64,000 bases of DNA, taken from assembly GCA_913056275.1 (NCBI GenBank), contig CAJXLP010000001.1:1-64000 (forward strand), written 5' to 3'. The first letter of the stretch is position 1. Every line of letters begins with the position of its first letter. The notes below the pieces were generated by a model, which was not told the origin of the DNA, did not search any database, and saw only the letters and a list, made by a program, of their open reading frames with translations. Below are positions 43,117 through 50,346 of this stretch, one piece after another. This DNA is from an uncultured Mycoplasmatota bacterium (GTDB taxonomy: Bacteria > Bacillota_I > Bacilli_A > Izemoplasmatales > Izemoplasmataceae). The position numbers and the translations under genes were made by a program.

Positions 43117-43193
43117 TGGGGCGACTGAAGGGAATCGAACCCTCGAATGCCGGAGCCACAATCCGGAGCGTTAACCACTTCGCCACAGCCGCC
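43117..43193 (-). tRNA. tRNA-His (anticodon GTG)
   Basis: Acceptor GCGGCTG/CAGTCGC with an extra G at the 5' end opposite C73, the histidine identity pair. Anticodon stem CCGGA/TCCGG surrounds TTGTGGC. CCA is encoded. It is the first gene of the cluster, behind a strong promoter. Confidence 0.97.
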
Positions 43194-43221
43194 ATATATA
43201 CGTTTAGAAAGCGCAAATACA

Positions 43222-43250
43222 ATTTTATAGCTCAAGGTGCTAAATGTCAA
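43222..43250 (-). promoter_or_regulatory. promoter of the His-Gln-Leu-Gly tRNA cluster
   Basis: TTGACA (43250-43245), 17 bases, TAAAAT (43227-43222) on the minus strand. Confidence 0.85.
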
Positions 43251-43262
43251 GATATGATGCAC

Positions 43263-43291
43263 TTGAACGCACCTGTGTGTGGTGCTATGAT
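43263..43291 (+). promoter_or_regulatory. promoter of the LtaS-like gene
   Basis: TTGAAC (43263-43268), 17 bases, TATGAT (43286-43291) extended by TGC. It lies back to back with the tRNA promoter. Confidence 0.8.
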
Positions 43292-43319
43292 GGATTTACA
43301 CCTTTTCCAAAGAGGCACT

Positions 43320-45179
43320 ATGCGAAAAAACCTGTTTTATCTCACCTTATTTAGTCTTACGACCATCTATTTAGAAACCTTGCTGCACATGCATGTCATG
43401 AGAGTGTCTTTAAGTATGGACTACCTGCAAGTCATCGCTTTTTCATTTGGCTATTCGGCTTTTTTGTGGACCATTGTCCGCTTCTTTCAAAAACGCCGGG
43501 CGATTCGTATATTTGGTGCCTTAATCGGTGTTCTAACCGTGACATTTTTCACATTGGACGTGTACTACCAAATCATGGGGGACTTTTACAGCTTATTTAT
43601 GAGCGGTGATGTCTTATTGGGCATTACGTTCTTAGGACGTTTTTTCACCAACTTGCAAGTCTTTCATCTCCTCTACTTTCTTCCACTTACCTTGTATACG
43701 TTGTACGCCAAACGCATCATTATTAAGCGCTATTCACACGTCTTTGAACCTGCGCTAATTTTAGGAGTCGCTGGCATCTGGTTTGCCCTTGCACTGTTGC
43801 TGATAAGCCCAGAGCCATTATTTACGAGTGATAGTCCGTTTAACTATTCAGAGCGCGATATCTACGAAAAACAACCATCCGCCTATCAAGTGATTGATGA
43901 GTTCGGTGTCTTAACTTACCTCAGATTAGACTTTCAAAGTATCACCTCTGAATCTTTAATTGAGGATGATGCCATTGATAACTTCTTAAGTTTAAGAGAT
44001 CCTCATGAACCAAATGACTACACCGGTTTATTGGCAGATAAAAACGTCATCTACATTCTTGCAGAAAGCTTTGATGAAACAGCCATCCATCCGGAATTGA
44101 TGCCGGTCTTGACGCAATTGTTTGAACGAGGCATGGTCTTTGAGAACTACTATGCCCCGCATTACTACCGCAATACAGCTGATACTGAGTTTATGGTGCA
44201 TACGGGATTTTATCCGTCCCGGCAAGTTCCCTTATCCATGGAGAGCTACCAGGCCAATACGTTCACAAATACACTGCCCCGTTTGCTCGCCAATGATTAT
44301 CGCTCGTATGCCTATCACAATTACACCGATTACTTTTATCCACGGACCGACTTCTTAAGTGAAACCATTGGCTTTGACGTATACAAAGATGCCCTAGATT
44401 TAGGGTTGCTTGATGAAGAGGTCACGATTGGGGCCGGTCATGAATGGCCGAGTGATCAATCGCTCTTTCATGCCTCAGTCGATGACTACATCCAAGACGA
44501 TCAATTCTTCACGTACTATCTGACTGTCAGTGGCCATATGAATTATGATGACTCACACCCGATTGTCGCAAAAAACTTACCAACAGTAAGAAATCTATTA
44601 AGTCCTGATGATCCAGCGTTTGCGGATGACGAACTGCTCGCATATTACGCCGCCCAACTTGAACTTGAATACATGGTAAGCGATTTATTAAATACGCTAA
44701 AAGCGGAAGGTCGCGCCAAAGATACTGTATTGATCTTAGCATCTGATCATTACCCGTATGGCCTTGATGACGACAGCTTAGAAACCGCTGGCATTGATCT
44801 AGATACAATCGGACTCGACATCCACAATGTGCCCTTCGTCATTTATCATCCCGACTTACCCTCACAACGCATTGATGACGTGTTTTCCAGTGTCGATGTC
44901 TTACCAACGCTCGCCAATCTCCTTGGGCTCTCGGTTAACCCCGAGATGATGATGGGCAACGATGTATTTGCTCCCGGTAGTAATATTGTTCGATTCCAAA
45001 ACGCTTCCATCTTAACGGAGGATTATCGCTACAACATCGAAGCAATCAATCCAACGATTGCAACCGATGGGGTGACAACGGAAGAAGCCATCACGATGGC
45101 CTTCAATGAAATGATATTCATGCAAGATTTAAACCACGCCTTATTGGAATTCGATTATCAGCGCTATTTAAATCCATAA
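43320..45179 (+). CDS. LtaS-like membrane sulfatase-fold enzyme (lipoteichoic-acid synthase family)
   Basis: This 619-residue protein has five N-terminal helices (about 1-190) and an extracytoplasmic alkaline-phosphatase-fold domain. Metal and catalytic sites seen: ILAESFDE (Glu), the nucleophile threonine in RNTADTEFM (equivalent to KTSDSEF of LtaS), SGHMNY (His) and ASDHYPYG (Asp-His). LtaS moves glycerol phosphate from phosphatidylglycerol onto lipoteichoic acid; family members also make other anionic polymers. The start at 43320 lies below an AAAGAGG site; the upstream frame crosses the tRNA genes and is not coding. Confidence 0.87.
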   Translation: MRKNLFYLTLFSLTTIYLETLLHMHVMRVSLSMDYLQVIAFSFGYSAFLWTIVRFFQKRRAIRIFGALIGVLTVTFFTLDVYYQIMGDFYSLFMSGDVLLGITFLGRFFTNLQVFHLLYFLPLTLYTLYAKRIIIKRYSHVFEPALILGVAGIWFALALLLISPEPLFTSDSPFNYSERDIYEKQPSAYQVIDEFGVLTYLRLDFQSITSESLIEDDAIDNFLSLRDPHEPNDYTGLLADKNVIYILAESFDETAIHPELMPVLTQLFERGMVFENYYAPHYYRNTADTEFMVHTGFYPSRQVPLSMESYQANTFTNTLPRLLANDYRSYAYHNYTDYFYPRTDFLSETIGFDVYKDALDLGLLDEEVTIGAGHEWPSDQSLFHASVDDYIQDDQFFTYYLTVSGHMNYDDSHPIVAKNLPTVRNLLSPDDPAFADDELLAYYAAQLELEYMVSDLLNTLKAEGRAKDTVLILASDHYPYGLDDDSLETAGIDLDTIGLDIHNVPFVIYHPDLPSQRIDDVFSSVDVLPTLANLLGLSVNPEMMMGNDVFAPGSNIVRFQNASILTEDYRYNIEAINPTIATDGVTTEEAITMAFNEMIFMQDLNHALLEFDYQRYLNP

Positions 45180-45209
45180 AAAAAGCAATCTCAGGGCGAG
45201 ATTGCTTTT
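45178..45209. terminator. bidirectional terminator between the LtaS-like gene and degV
   Basis: A 12-bp stem AAAAGCAATCTC/GAGATTGCTTTT with a five-base loop; A7 at the left gives T7 for the minus-strand gene. Confidence 0.92.
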
Positions 45210-45214
45210 ATATT

Positions 45215-46063
45215 TTACCGGTAATACCACGCGACTCCGAATCCTTTTTTACCTACGTGGACGCGGAATACGGGGCCTAAAAATACGGTCTCTGTAAATT
45301 CCATTTTTGGAAATACTTCTTTGAGTTTTGCTTTCATCATTTCGTATGCATCTTTGGAGTTAACATCGATGAGACGTGCCACCAACGTTTTTTTCGGTTG
45401 TTCATTTTTCTTGATACGTTCAATCATTTTTTCCGTTAACTTCGCAAAGGTCCGAGTTTTCTCACCCAGTGCCAGTTTTCCATTTTCCATAACGATCATC
45501 GGTTTAATCCGTATCGCCGTGCCTAAGAGGGCTTGGGCTTTTGAGAGACGTCCACCTTTTTGCAAGGAGAATAAGTTTTCGACGTTGAATAAGAGATCGG
45601 CTCCCTCAATGATTTCTTCAACACCTTTGACGAATTCTTCTTCCGAGTCAGCCTGTTCTCTAACTTTCATCGCTTCTAAGAAGAGCATGGCATTGCCGTA
45701 TGCGGCATTGTCTGTGTCAAAGACATGGATATCGTCTTTTCGTGGGTCTTCATTCTTTGCAATCATCGCACTTTGATATGTTCCGGATAAGCTTTTAGAT
45801 AATGTAAAGACGTAAATAAAATCATATCCCTTATCGAAGGTGCGCTTGTAAGCATCTGCAAATTCAGTGGGTGAGGGTTGGGATGTAGTTAACCCTGCTC
45901 CAGCATCTTGTTTTGCGTAGGTTTCTTCGGGTGTAATGTCAAATTCCTTGTATGTTTTGTCGCCTTCTATGACGTTCAGTTGAACAACTTCACAGTCATA
46001 CTTTTTAACGTATTCATCCTCAATGTAGACGGTTGAATCGATAACAAATCCTGCTTTTTTCAT
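45215..46063 (-). CDS. DegV-family fatty-acid-binding protein (FakB-like)
   Basis: This 282-residue DegV protein binds a fatty acid and presents it to a FakA kinase, feeding host or medium fatty acids into phospholipid synthesis. Seen: the lipid-contact motif TTSQPSP at about 60, LSKSLSGTYQSA, and SLQKGGRLSKAQALLG. fakA is not in the window. AACGAGG precedes the ATG. It lies 12 bases after the hemolysin III gene and shares its operon and a terminator with the converging LtaS-like gene. Confidence 0.93.
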   Translation of the reverse strand: MKKAGFVIDSTVYIEDEYVKKYDCEVVQLNVIEGDKTYKEFDITPEETYAKQDAGAGLTTSQPSPTEFADAYKRTFDKGYDFIYVFTLSKSLSGTYQSAMIAKNEDPRKDDIHVFDTDNAAYGNAMLFLEAMKVREQADSEEEFVKGVEEIIEGADLLFNVENLFSLQKGGRLSKAQALLGTAIRIKPMIVMENGKLALGEKTRTFAKLTEKMIERIKKNEQPKKTLVARLIDVNSKDAYEMMKAKLKEVFPKMEFTETVFLGPVFRVHVGKKGFGVAWYYR

Positions 46064-46075
46064 TTTTAACCTCGT

Positions 46076-46708
46076 TTATAATATTTGATACACTGCTAGG
46101 AAGTGCAACGTTGATCCAGCGATGACACATAAATGCCAAATCAAGTGCGTGTAGTGCCAAGTTTTCTTAACGTGAGAAATGATGTAAAACAAGATGCCTC
46201 CTGTATAGGCAATCCCACCGTACAAAATCAGTGATAATGCCATACGAGGTACCGCGACACCGAGATCTGGAGCAATTAAGAGAATCGACCACCCCATCAA
46301 GACATACAGAATGATGTGGACGGGCTTATATGTGGTTGGGAACAATACTTTCAATGTGCCACCAATCAAGGCAATGACCCAAAGGCCAATTAGCAAGCCA
46401 TTGGCTAGAGGCGTGTCGATGACCAGCCATACAAATGGGGTGTAGGTACCTGCGATGAGTAAATAAATCGCAAACTGATCCAGGCTCTGTAATAAATTAT
46501 AGCCCTTTTCAGTCGGCATCTTGATGCTGTGGTGCAGCGTTGAAAATAAATAAAGCACAATTAAAGAAATGCCGTAAATCGTAATGGCCGCATATTCAAT
46601 CGCCGCATCAGCACGGGTCATTAATAACGTTAAGCCAATGATACTTAATAAGATTCCGATGCCATGACTCACAGAGTTGGCAATGCGGTCTCCCAAATGG
46701 TCATGCAT
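46076..46708 (-). CDS. hemolysin III / PAQR-family membrane protein
   Basis: This 210-residue seven-helix protein has SVSHGIGILLSIIG near the N-terminus, the family STLHHSIKM segment, and HLIWHLCVIAGSTLHFLAVY near the C-terminus, which supply the conserved histidines of a zinc site. PAQR proteins are suspected lipid hydrolases; bacterial roles are unclear, though some affect membrane energetics. A promoter TTGACA-16-TAAACT (46763-46736) and an inverted repeat AAAGACAC/GTGTCTTT right before the ATG point to regulation. Confidence 0.92.
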   Translation of the reverse strand: MHDHLGDRIANSVSHGIGILLSIIGLTLLMTRADAAIEYAAITIYGISLIVLYLFSTLHHSIKMPTEKGYNLLQSLDQFAIYLLIAGTYTPFVWLVIDTPLANGLLIGLWVIALIGGTLKVLFPTTYKPVHIILYVLMGWSILLIAPDLGVAVPRMALSLILYGGIAYTGGILFYIISHVKKTWHYTHLIWHLCVIAGSTLHFLAVYQIL

Positions 46709-46763
46709 AAAGACACCTCACTTAAATGTGTCTTTAGTTTATCATGATTACTCTATCTGTCAA
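46709..46763 (-). promoter_or_regulatory. promoter and inverted repeat before hemolysin III-degV
   Basis: TTGACA (46763-46758), 16 bases, TAAACT (46741-46736, extended by TGA). Directly downstream, AAAGACAC-N11-GTGTCTTT (46735-46709) ends at the ATG. The start site falls inside the left arm, so it is more likely an operator than an RNA hairpin. Confidence 0.6.
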
Positions 46764-46771
46764 AGTAATAT

Positions 46772-46802
46772 AAAAAAGTCACACCCACTCAGGGGTGTGA
46801 CT
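46772..46802 (-). terminator. intrinsic terminator of the protease-FtcD-GT8 operon
   Basis: Stem AGTCACACCC/GGGTGTGACT with a six-base loop and six T on the minus strand; it includes the stop codon of the glycosyltransferase gene. Confidence 0.92.
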
Positions 46803-47765
46803 GATTTCTTCTTCAGTATACGGCATTTTGTGAAATTTCTCTTCAAAAACGTCAGCCAATCGCCGTAACTTTGGGTATGTCTGCAAGATGGGGGTATCCT
46901 CGAGCATCGTCAAAAACAGTGATTGCCACATCCGAAAATCCTTGAACCGTGAATAATGATCAAATGATTTGTGGGTGATCGCCCACGGTTTTTGTCCGGC
47001 AAAGTGAATGCCGTTGACTAAATCGAGTCGGGGGTATCCCGAAAAACTCGCATATTTAATGTCTAATGTGTGCCAGTGACCACTCCATTTTTGCGTGATA
47101 TATTGCATTTCTGGCCAATTAAACGTGCCGACCATCGCTTGTGTCTTGGGCATCCTTAAATCATCTTGAATCGACGTGTAATCATGCATATTTGTATTAA
47201 ATATCCACAGTGACGTATTCATCCCTAAATTAGTGGGGTCGTCTTTCACGCGGTCCGTGATGTGGGCTGGGATTTGTGCCCCATTTAAATAGTCGCTATA
47301 GCGATCATGCCAGTGCCACTGACCAGTTTTAAGTGTGGGCTCATCCACGACGTACTGACCGTTTTCTTGGCGCGTGGTATACGCGTCTTTTTCATTGATG
47401 ATGGCACTGGGGGATGGAGCGTTTGCAAGTTCTTTGTAATTTCTCAGCGGCAATATATCACTGTCAGCTAATAAGATTTTTTGACCCAATGGATCGAAGT
47501 CGTCATAATACTTTAAGACTTCAAAGCGCGTGAATAAATCACCACGATCACGGCGTCCTTTTTGATTCGGGTGTGGCACTTGCACCGCATCTATTTCTAT
47601 GACACGGTCAAAGACGGCGTGTAAAAATTCGACCGCTCGTTTAGAAATATCATCTGTCACAAAACAATAAACATCTTTGATGCCTTGTTTTTTTAATGCA
47701 TAGCCATACATTAACGCACCAGGCACAAAAAAATCATTGCGCATTAAAAAGGTCGCATATATCAT
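46779..47765 (-). CDS. GT8-family glycosyltransferase (glycogenin-like)
   Basis: This 328-residue protein has a GT-A fold: N-terminal YATFLMRNDFFVPGALMYGYAL, the DxD site ILLADSDILPLRN near residue 100, and downstream GMNTSLWIFNTNMHDY and the GIHFAG histidine that helps hold Mn2+. GT8 enzymes transfer a sugar from a UDP donor with retention. The acceptor is not evident. Its ATG overlaps the stop of the formimidoyltransferase-like gene, so it is the third gene of an unusual operon. No signal peptide, so cytosolic. Confidence 0.87.
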   Translation of the reverse strand: MIYATFLMRNDFFVPGALMYGYALKKQGIKDVYCFVTDDISKRAVEFLHAVFDRVIEIDAVQVPHPNQKGRRDRGDLFTRFEVLKYYDDFDPLGQKILLADSDILPLRNYKELANAPSPSAIINEKDAYTTRQENGQYVVDEPTLKTGQWHWHDRYSDYLNGAQIPAHITDRVKDDPTNLGMNTSLWIFNTNMHDYTSIQDDLRMPKTQAMVGTFNWPEMQYITQKWSGHWHTLDIKYASFSGYPRLDLVNGIHFAGQKPWAITHKSFDHYSRFKDFRMWQSLFLTMLEDTPILQTYPKLRRLADVFEEKFHKMPYTEEEISHTPEWV

Positions 47766-48670
47766 TGGTTACCCCACGTTTCTACAACTTTTTCAGCGGT
47801 GAAATTGGTGAGCTTAACAGTATCTTTAAATGGTTGAACCCAATCGTCCAAAGGCGTCACTTGGTCACGACTCATTGAGCGGCTCATTAATCCGATGAGT
47901 TCACTATGGTGAACGTGCAATGATCGGGCATTTAACATGCCTGAAACCTCTTCAAAAATGGATTCAATGGAGTACGTATCAAAGCGTCTTAAATTCATTG
48001 AAATGTGGTGACGATTTGGTCCGAGTGTAAAGACACTTGCTTCGAGTCCGGGGTATCCACCAGCAGATTCACGCAAGGTTTTTGCAATGGGTAATAAGTG
48101 GGTTCTATGTGGCGTATGGACTTCAATATTAAACGCGGCTAACTGGTCTCTAATTCCCATTGCCATGCAGCCGGTTTTTTCAAACATCACAGGGTCACCA
48201 TAATCAAAAAAAGGCGCGGATTTATTCATCGTGTCTAATAAACTTTCAAACCCTTTTTTACGAATATCTCTCAGCTTAATGTGCGCTGGTTTGAGGGCAC
48301 TTTGTGCGTAAAAGACAACCGGCATATACGCACTCATCGCCGTGCCAAACTGATAAATTTTATCGGCCAAATTTGGGATAACTCCAAGCGGCACAAACGG
48401 CACCACATCGATGGCACCCATGCGACGGTGAACTCCCTGATGGCTGCGTAAATCAATTGCTTTGGTGGCTGCTTGTATGAGCCGCTCAAGGGCGTTTAAA
48501 ACATCATCAAGTGGGCCTAAAAAAGTTACCACACTTCGCTGATAAACGATATCACTATCGATGAATAAATGAATACTTGGGTGATGGATTTGGTCGAGTG
48601 TGGTTTGTAGCCAACGATTCGTTTTAGTCGCCGAAACGTTGACTGCTGACCAGACCATTTGAGCTTGCAT
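47762..48670 (-). CDS. glutamate formimidoyltransferase (FtcD N-domain)-like protein
   Basis: This 302-residue protein aligns in motif order to the folate-dependent formimidoyltransferase domain: DSDIVYQRSVVTFLG, AATKAIDLRSHQGVHRRMGAIDVVPFVPLG (with the putative catalytic histidine), and KGFESL. The usual N-terminal CVPNFSEG is replaced by SAVNVSATK, so it is divergent. Family members move the formimino group of formimidoyl-glutamate to tetrahydrofolate in histidine breakdown. No hut gene is nearby; the partners are a protease and a GT8 enzyme. The start overlaps the protease stop by one base (TAATG). Confidence 0.75.
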   Translation of the reverse strand: MQAQMVWSAVNVSATKTNRWLQTTLDQIHHPSIHLFIDSDIVYQRSVVTFLGPLDDVLNALERLIQAATKAIDLRSHQGVHRRMGAIDVVPFVPLGVIPNLADKIYQFGTAMSAYMPVVFYAQSALKPAHIKLRDIRKKGFESLLDTMNKSAPFFDYGDPVMFEKTGCMAMGIRDQLAAFNIEVHTPHRTHLLPIAKTLRESAGGYPGLEASVFTLGPNRHHISMNLRRFDTYSIESIFEEVSGMLNARSLHVHHSELIGLMSRSMSRDQVTPLDDWVQPFKDTVKLTNFTAEKVVETWGNQ

Positions 48671-49530
48671 TAAATGGACCGGAACTGAACATCTTTATCA
48701 CGCATGAACTGAATAATTTGTTTCGAAGAAATGACAATCCCAACGTTTAAAAATGCGTAACTTGTATTTTCTGCGGGGCCGTCTTGTGTCATAATTTGTT
48801 TTTTCATTCGTAAGTCTAAGTCATGACTTCGGGTGGCTGACTGCATGCCATAAACCACGCCTTGTTCATCAAACACAGGGCCACCTGATTGCCCTTTAAT
48901 ACCGGGCGTTGACATCTCAAATCCGATGACATTTTGTTGGTTCCCAACTTTCCGAGTGACCATGCCTTCTAAGGGAAAATACGGAGATTGGTGATGCCCT
49001 TCTTTAGTGAATAAAATATCATCTTTCACCGGGTCATAGGCAATCGTTGAATATTCAGAAAATGGATACCCCAGTTTGCAAAGCATCATCCCCGGTTCCA
49101 CTTCGGTTTCTGAAAACAAAGGGTATTCGTTAGTCAACATTTCAACCCCACCTTCAATATGAATCAACGCGAGATCGAGTGTGTCGTGGGTAATAAATTG
49201 CACGCGTTTAGGCGTCCCTTTAAAGACATTATAAAATTGGTTTTTAAACTGGATGGGCATGCCTGGACGGTACTTATATTTTTCTTTTAGTTCTTCAGCG
49301 GTGCTCTGGCCAGAATCTAAGTCGGCTTTGTACTCACCATAGCGTTTATTCAAGGCGTTCGCTAACTGGAAATTTTGCGCCACGTGCTTTGCAGTTAAAA
49401 GCCATCCATCTTTATTAATCACAATCAAAGTAGATGCACTTTTATGCACTTCTTTTGATCCGTACGTACGGTGGATGGTTCTTAACTGTTTGGTAAATGA
49501 TGCACTATCTTTAATGGCTTTTACAAACAT
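48670..49530 (-). CDS. trypsin-like serine protease
   Basis: This 286-residue protease has a chymotrypsin-type triad: histidine in LLTAKHVAQ, aspartate in HDTLDLALIHI and serine in GIKGQSGGPVFD. There is no signal peptide or PDZ domain, so it is cytosolic and unlike HtrA. A charged insert (about 85-105) separates the histidine from the next strand. AAGGATG precedes the ATG and an extended -10 (TGC TATGAT) lies upstream. It leads a three-gene operon with the FtcD-like and GT8 genes. Confidence 0.87.
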   Translation of the reverse strand: MFVKAIKDSASFTKQLRTIHRTYGSKEVHKSASTLIVINKDGWLLTAKHVAQNFQLANALNKRYGEYKADLDSGQSTAEELKEKYKYRPGMPIQFKNQFYNVFKGTPKRVQFITHDTLDLALIHIEGGVEMLTNEYPLFSETEVEPGMMLCKLGYPFSEYSTIAYDPVKDDILFTKEGHHQSPYFPLEGMVTRKVGNQQNVIGFEMSTPGIKGQSGGPVFDEQGVVYGMQSATRSHDLDLRMKKQIMTQDGPAENTSYAFLNVGIVISSKQIIQFMRDKDVQFRSI

Positions 49531-49578
49531 ATTTTCACATCCTTAAATTCATCATAGCACAGCGCCATTTCATCGTAT

Positions 49579-49604
49579 AAAAAAATCACGGAGAATCTCC
49601 GTGA
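49579..49604 (-). terminator. intrinsic terminator of tRNA-Trp
   Basis: Stem TCACGGAG/CTCCGTGA with a three-base loop and seven T on the minus strand, just before the protease operon promoter. Confidence 0.9.
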
Positions 49605-49611
49605 ATCAAAG

Positions 49612-49686
49612 TGGCAGGGGTGACAGGATTCGAACCCGTACTAACGGTTTTGGAGACCGCTGTGCTACCATTGACACCACACCCCT
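49612..49686 (-). tRNA. tRNA-Trp (anticodon CCA)
   Basis: Acceptor AGGGGTG/CACCCCT, D arm GTGT/GCAC, anticodon loop CTCCAAA, T arm GGGTTCGAATCC and encoded CCA. An extended -10 (TGC TATAAT) precedes it. The CCA anticodon reads UGG only, in line with TGA as a stop here. Confidence 0.97.
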
Positions 49687-49744
49687 TTATAAAGCGCTTA
49701 ATCATTATAGCACAGCCCCCCGCAACCGACGCAACCCTTTCCAT

Positions 49745-49769
49745 AAAAAAAGCCTTATTAAAAGGCTTT
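49745..49769 (-). terminator. intrinsic terminator of the BIG2-domain gene
   Basis: Stem AAAGCCTT/AAGGCTTT with a five-base loop and a T tract on the minus strand. Confidence 0.88.
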
Positions 49770-50289
49770 ATTCATCGAGTGTTTCAAGGGCATCGACATT
49801 AATGATTATGGTATCTTTCACAGTTCCGTTTCCTACAGATGCCGTGATAATCGCTCTTCCTGGACTCAAGGCTGCTAAGTTTCCGCCGTTGTCTACGTAG
49901 ACGATATCAAGGTTAGAACTTGTCCAAAACAAATCATAGCGGTCGAATTCACCTTCCACGCGGGCCGTTAAACGTCCAACGTCTCCTTCGGAATAGGTAA
50001 GCTCAGTTTCGGCAATGACCACCCGGTTATCGGCTGGGGCAAATAAATCATTGGCTGCAAATCCGATGTACGCACTGGCTAGTGCAATAACGATGACTAA
50101 TATAAATAGGAGTCCCGTTCGATTTTGGCGAGGAGTTACTTGGGAAGGAGGTGTAGGTGCACCAGCTTTAGGCGTGGGTGAACCAGCAATGCTCTTCGCA
50201 TTAGGCTCTTGATTCTGCGCCTTAGCGGGGTTTTGCAACTTACCTTCTTGGTAGTTGGAAAATGGTTTAGCGGGGATTTTTTTACTCAT
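49768..50289 (-). CDS. single-pass membrane protein with an extracytoplasmic BIG2-like Ig domain
   Basis: This 173-residue protein has a proline- and glutamine-rich cytosolic head (1-57), one membrane helix (about 58-80), and a C-terminal domain with the BIG2 pattern WTSSNLDIVYVDNGGNLAALSPGRAIITASV, found in bacterial surface and adhesion proteins. Function is unknown. AAAGGAGG precedes the ATG. It stands between tRNA-Trp and copA, both on the same strand, with a terminator of its own. Confidence 0.8.
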   Translation of the reverse strand: MSKKIPAKPFSNYQEGKLQNPAKAQNQEPNAKSIAGSPTPKAGAPTPPSQVTPRQNRTGLLFILVIVIALASAYIGFAANDLFAPADNRVVIAETELTYSEGDVGRLTARVEGEFDRYDLFWTSSNLDIVYVDNGGNLAALSPGRAIITASVGNGTVKDTIIINVDALETLDE

Positions 50290-50346
50290 AACACCCTCCT
50301 TTTACGAGCCTTATTATACCTTAAATTACATGAATTCGGCCATATT

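Noticed and set aside
42995-43222. Minus-strand open frame of about 75 codons over the tRNA genes
   Set aside because: It is made entirely of tRNA-His, tRNA-Gln and part of tRNA-Leu sequence.
43032-43319. Upstream extension of the LtaS-like frame
   Set aside because: It runs through three antisense tRNA genes and the divergent promoter; the real start is at 43320.
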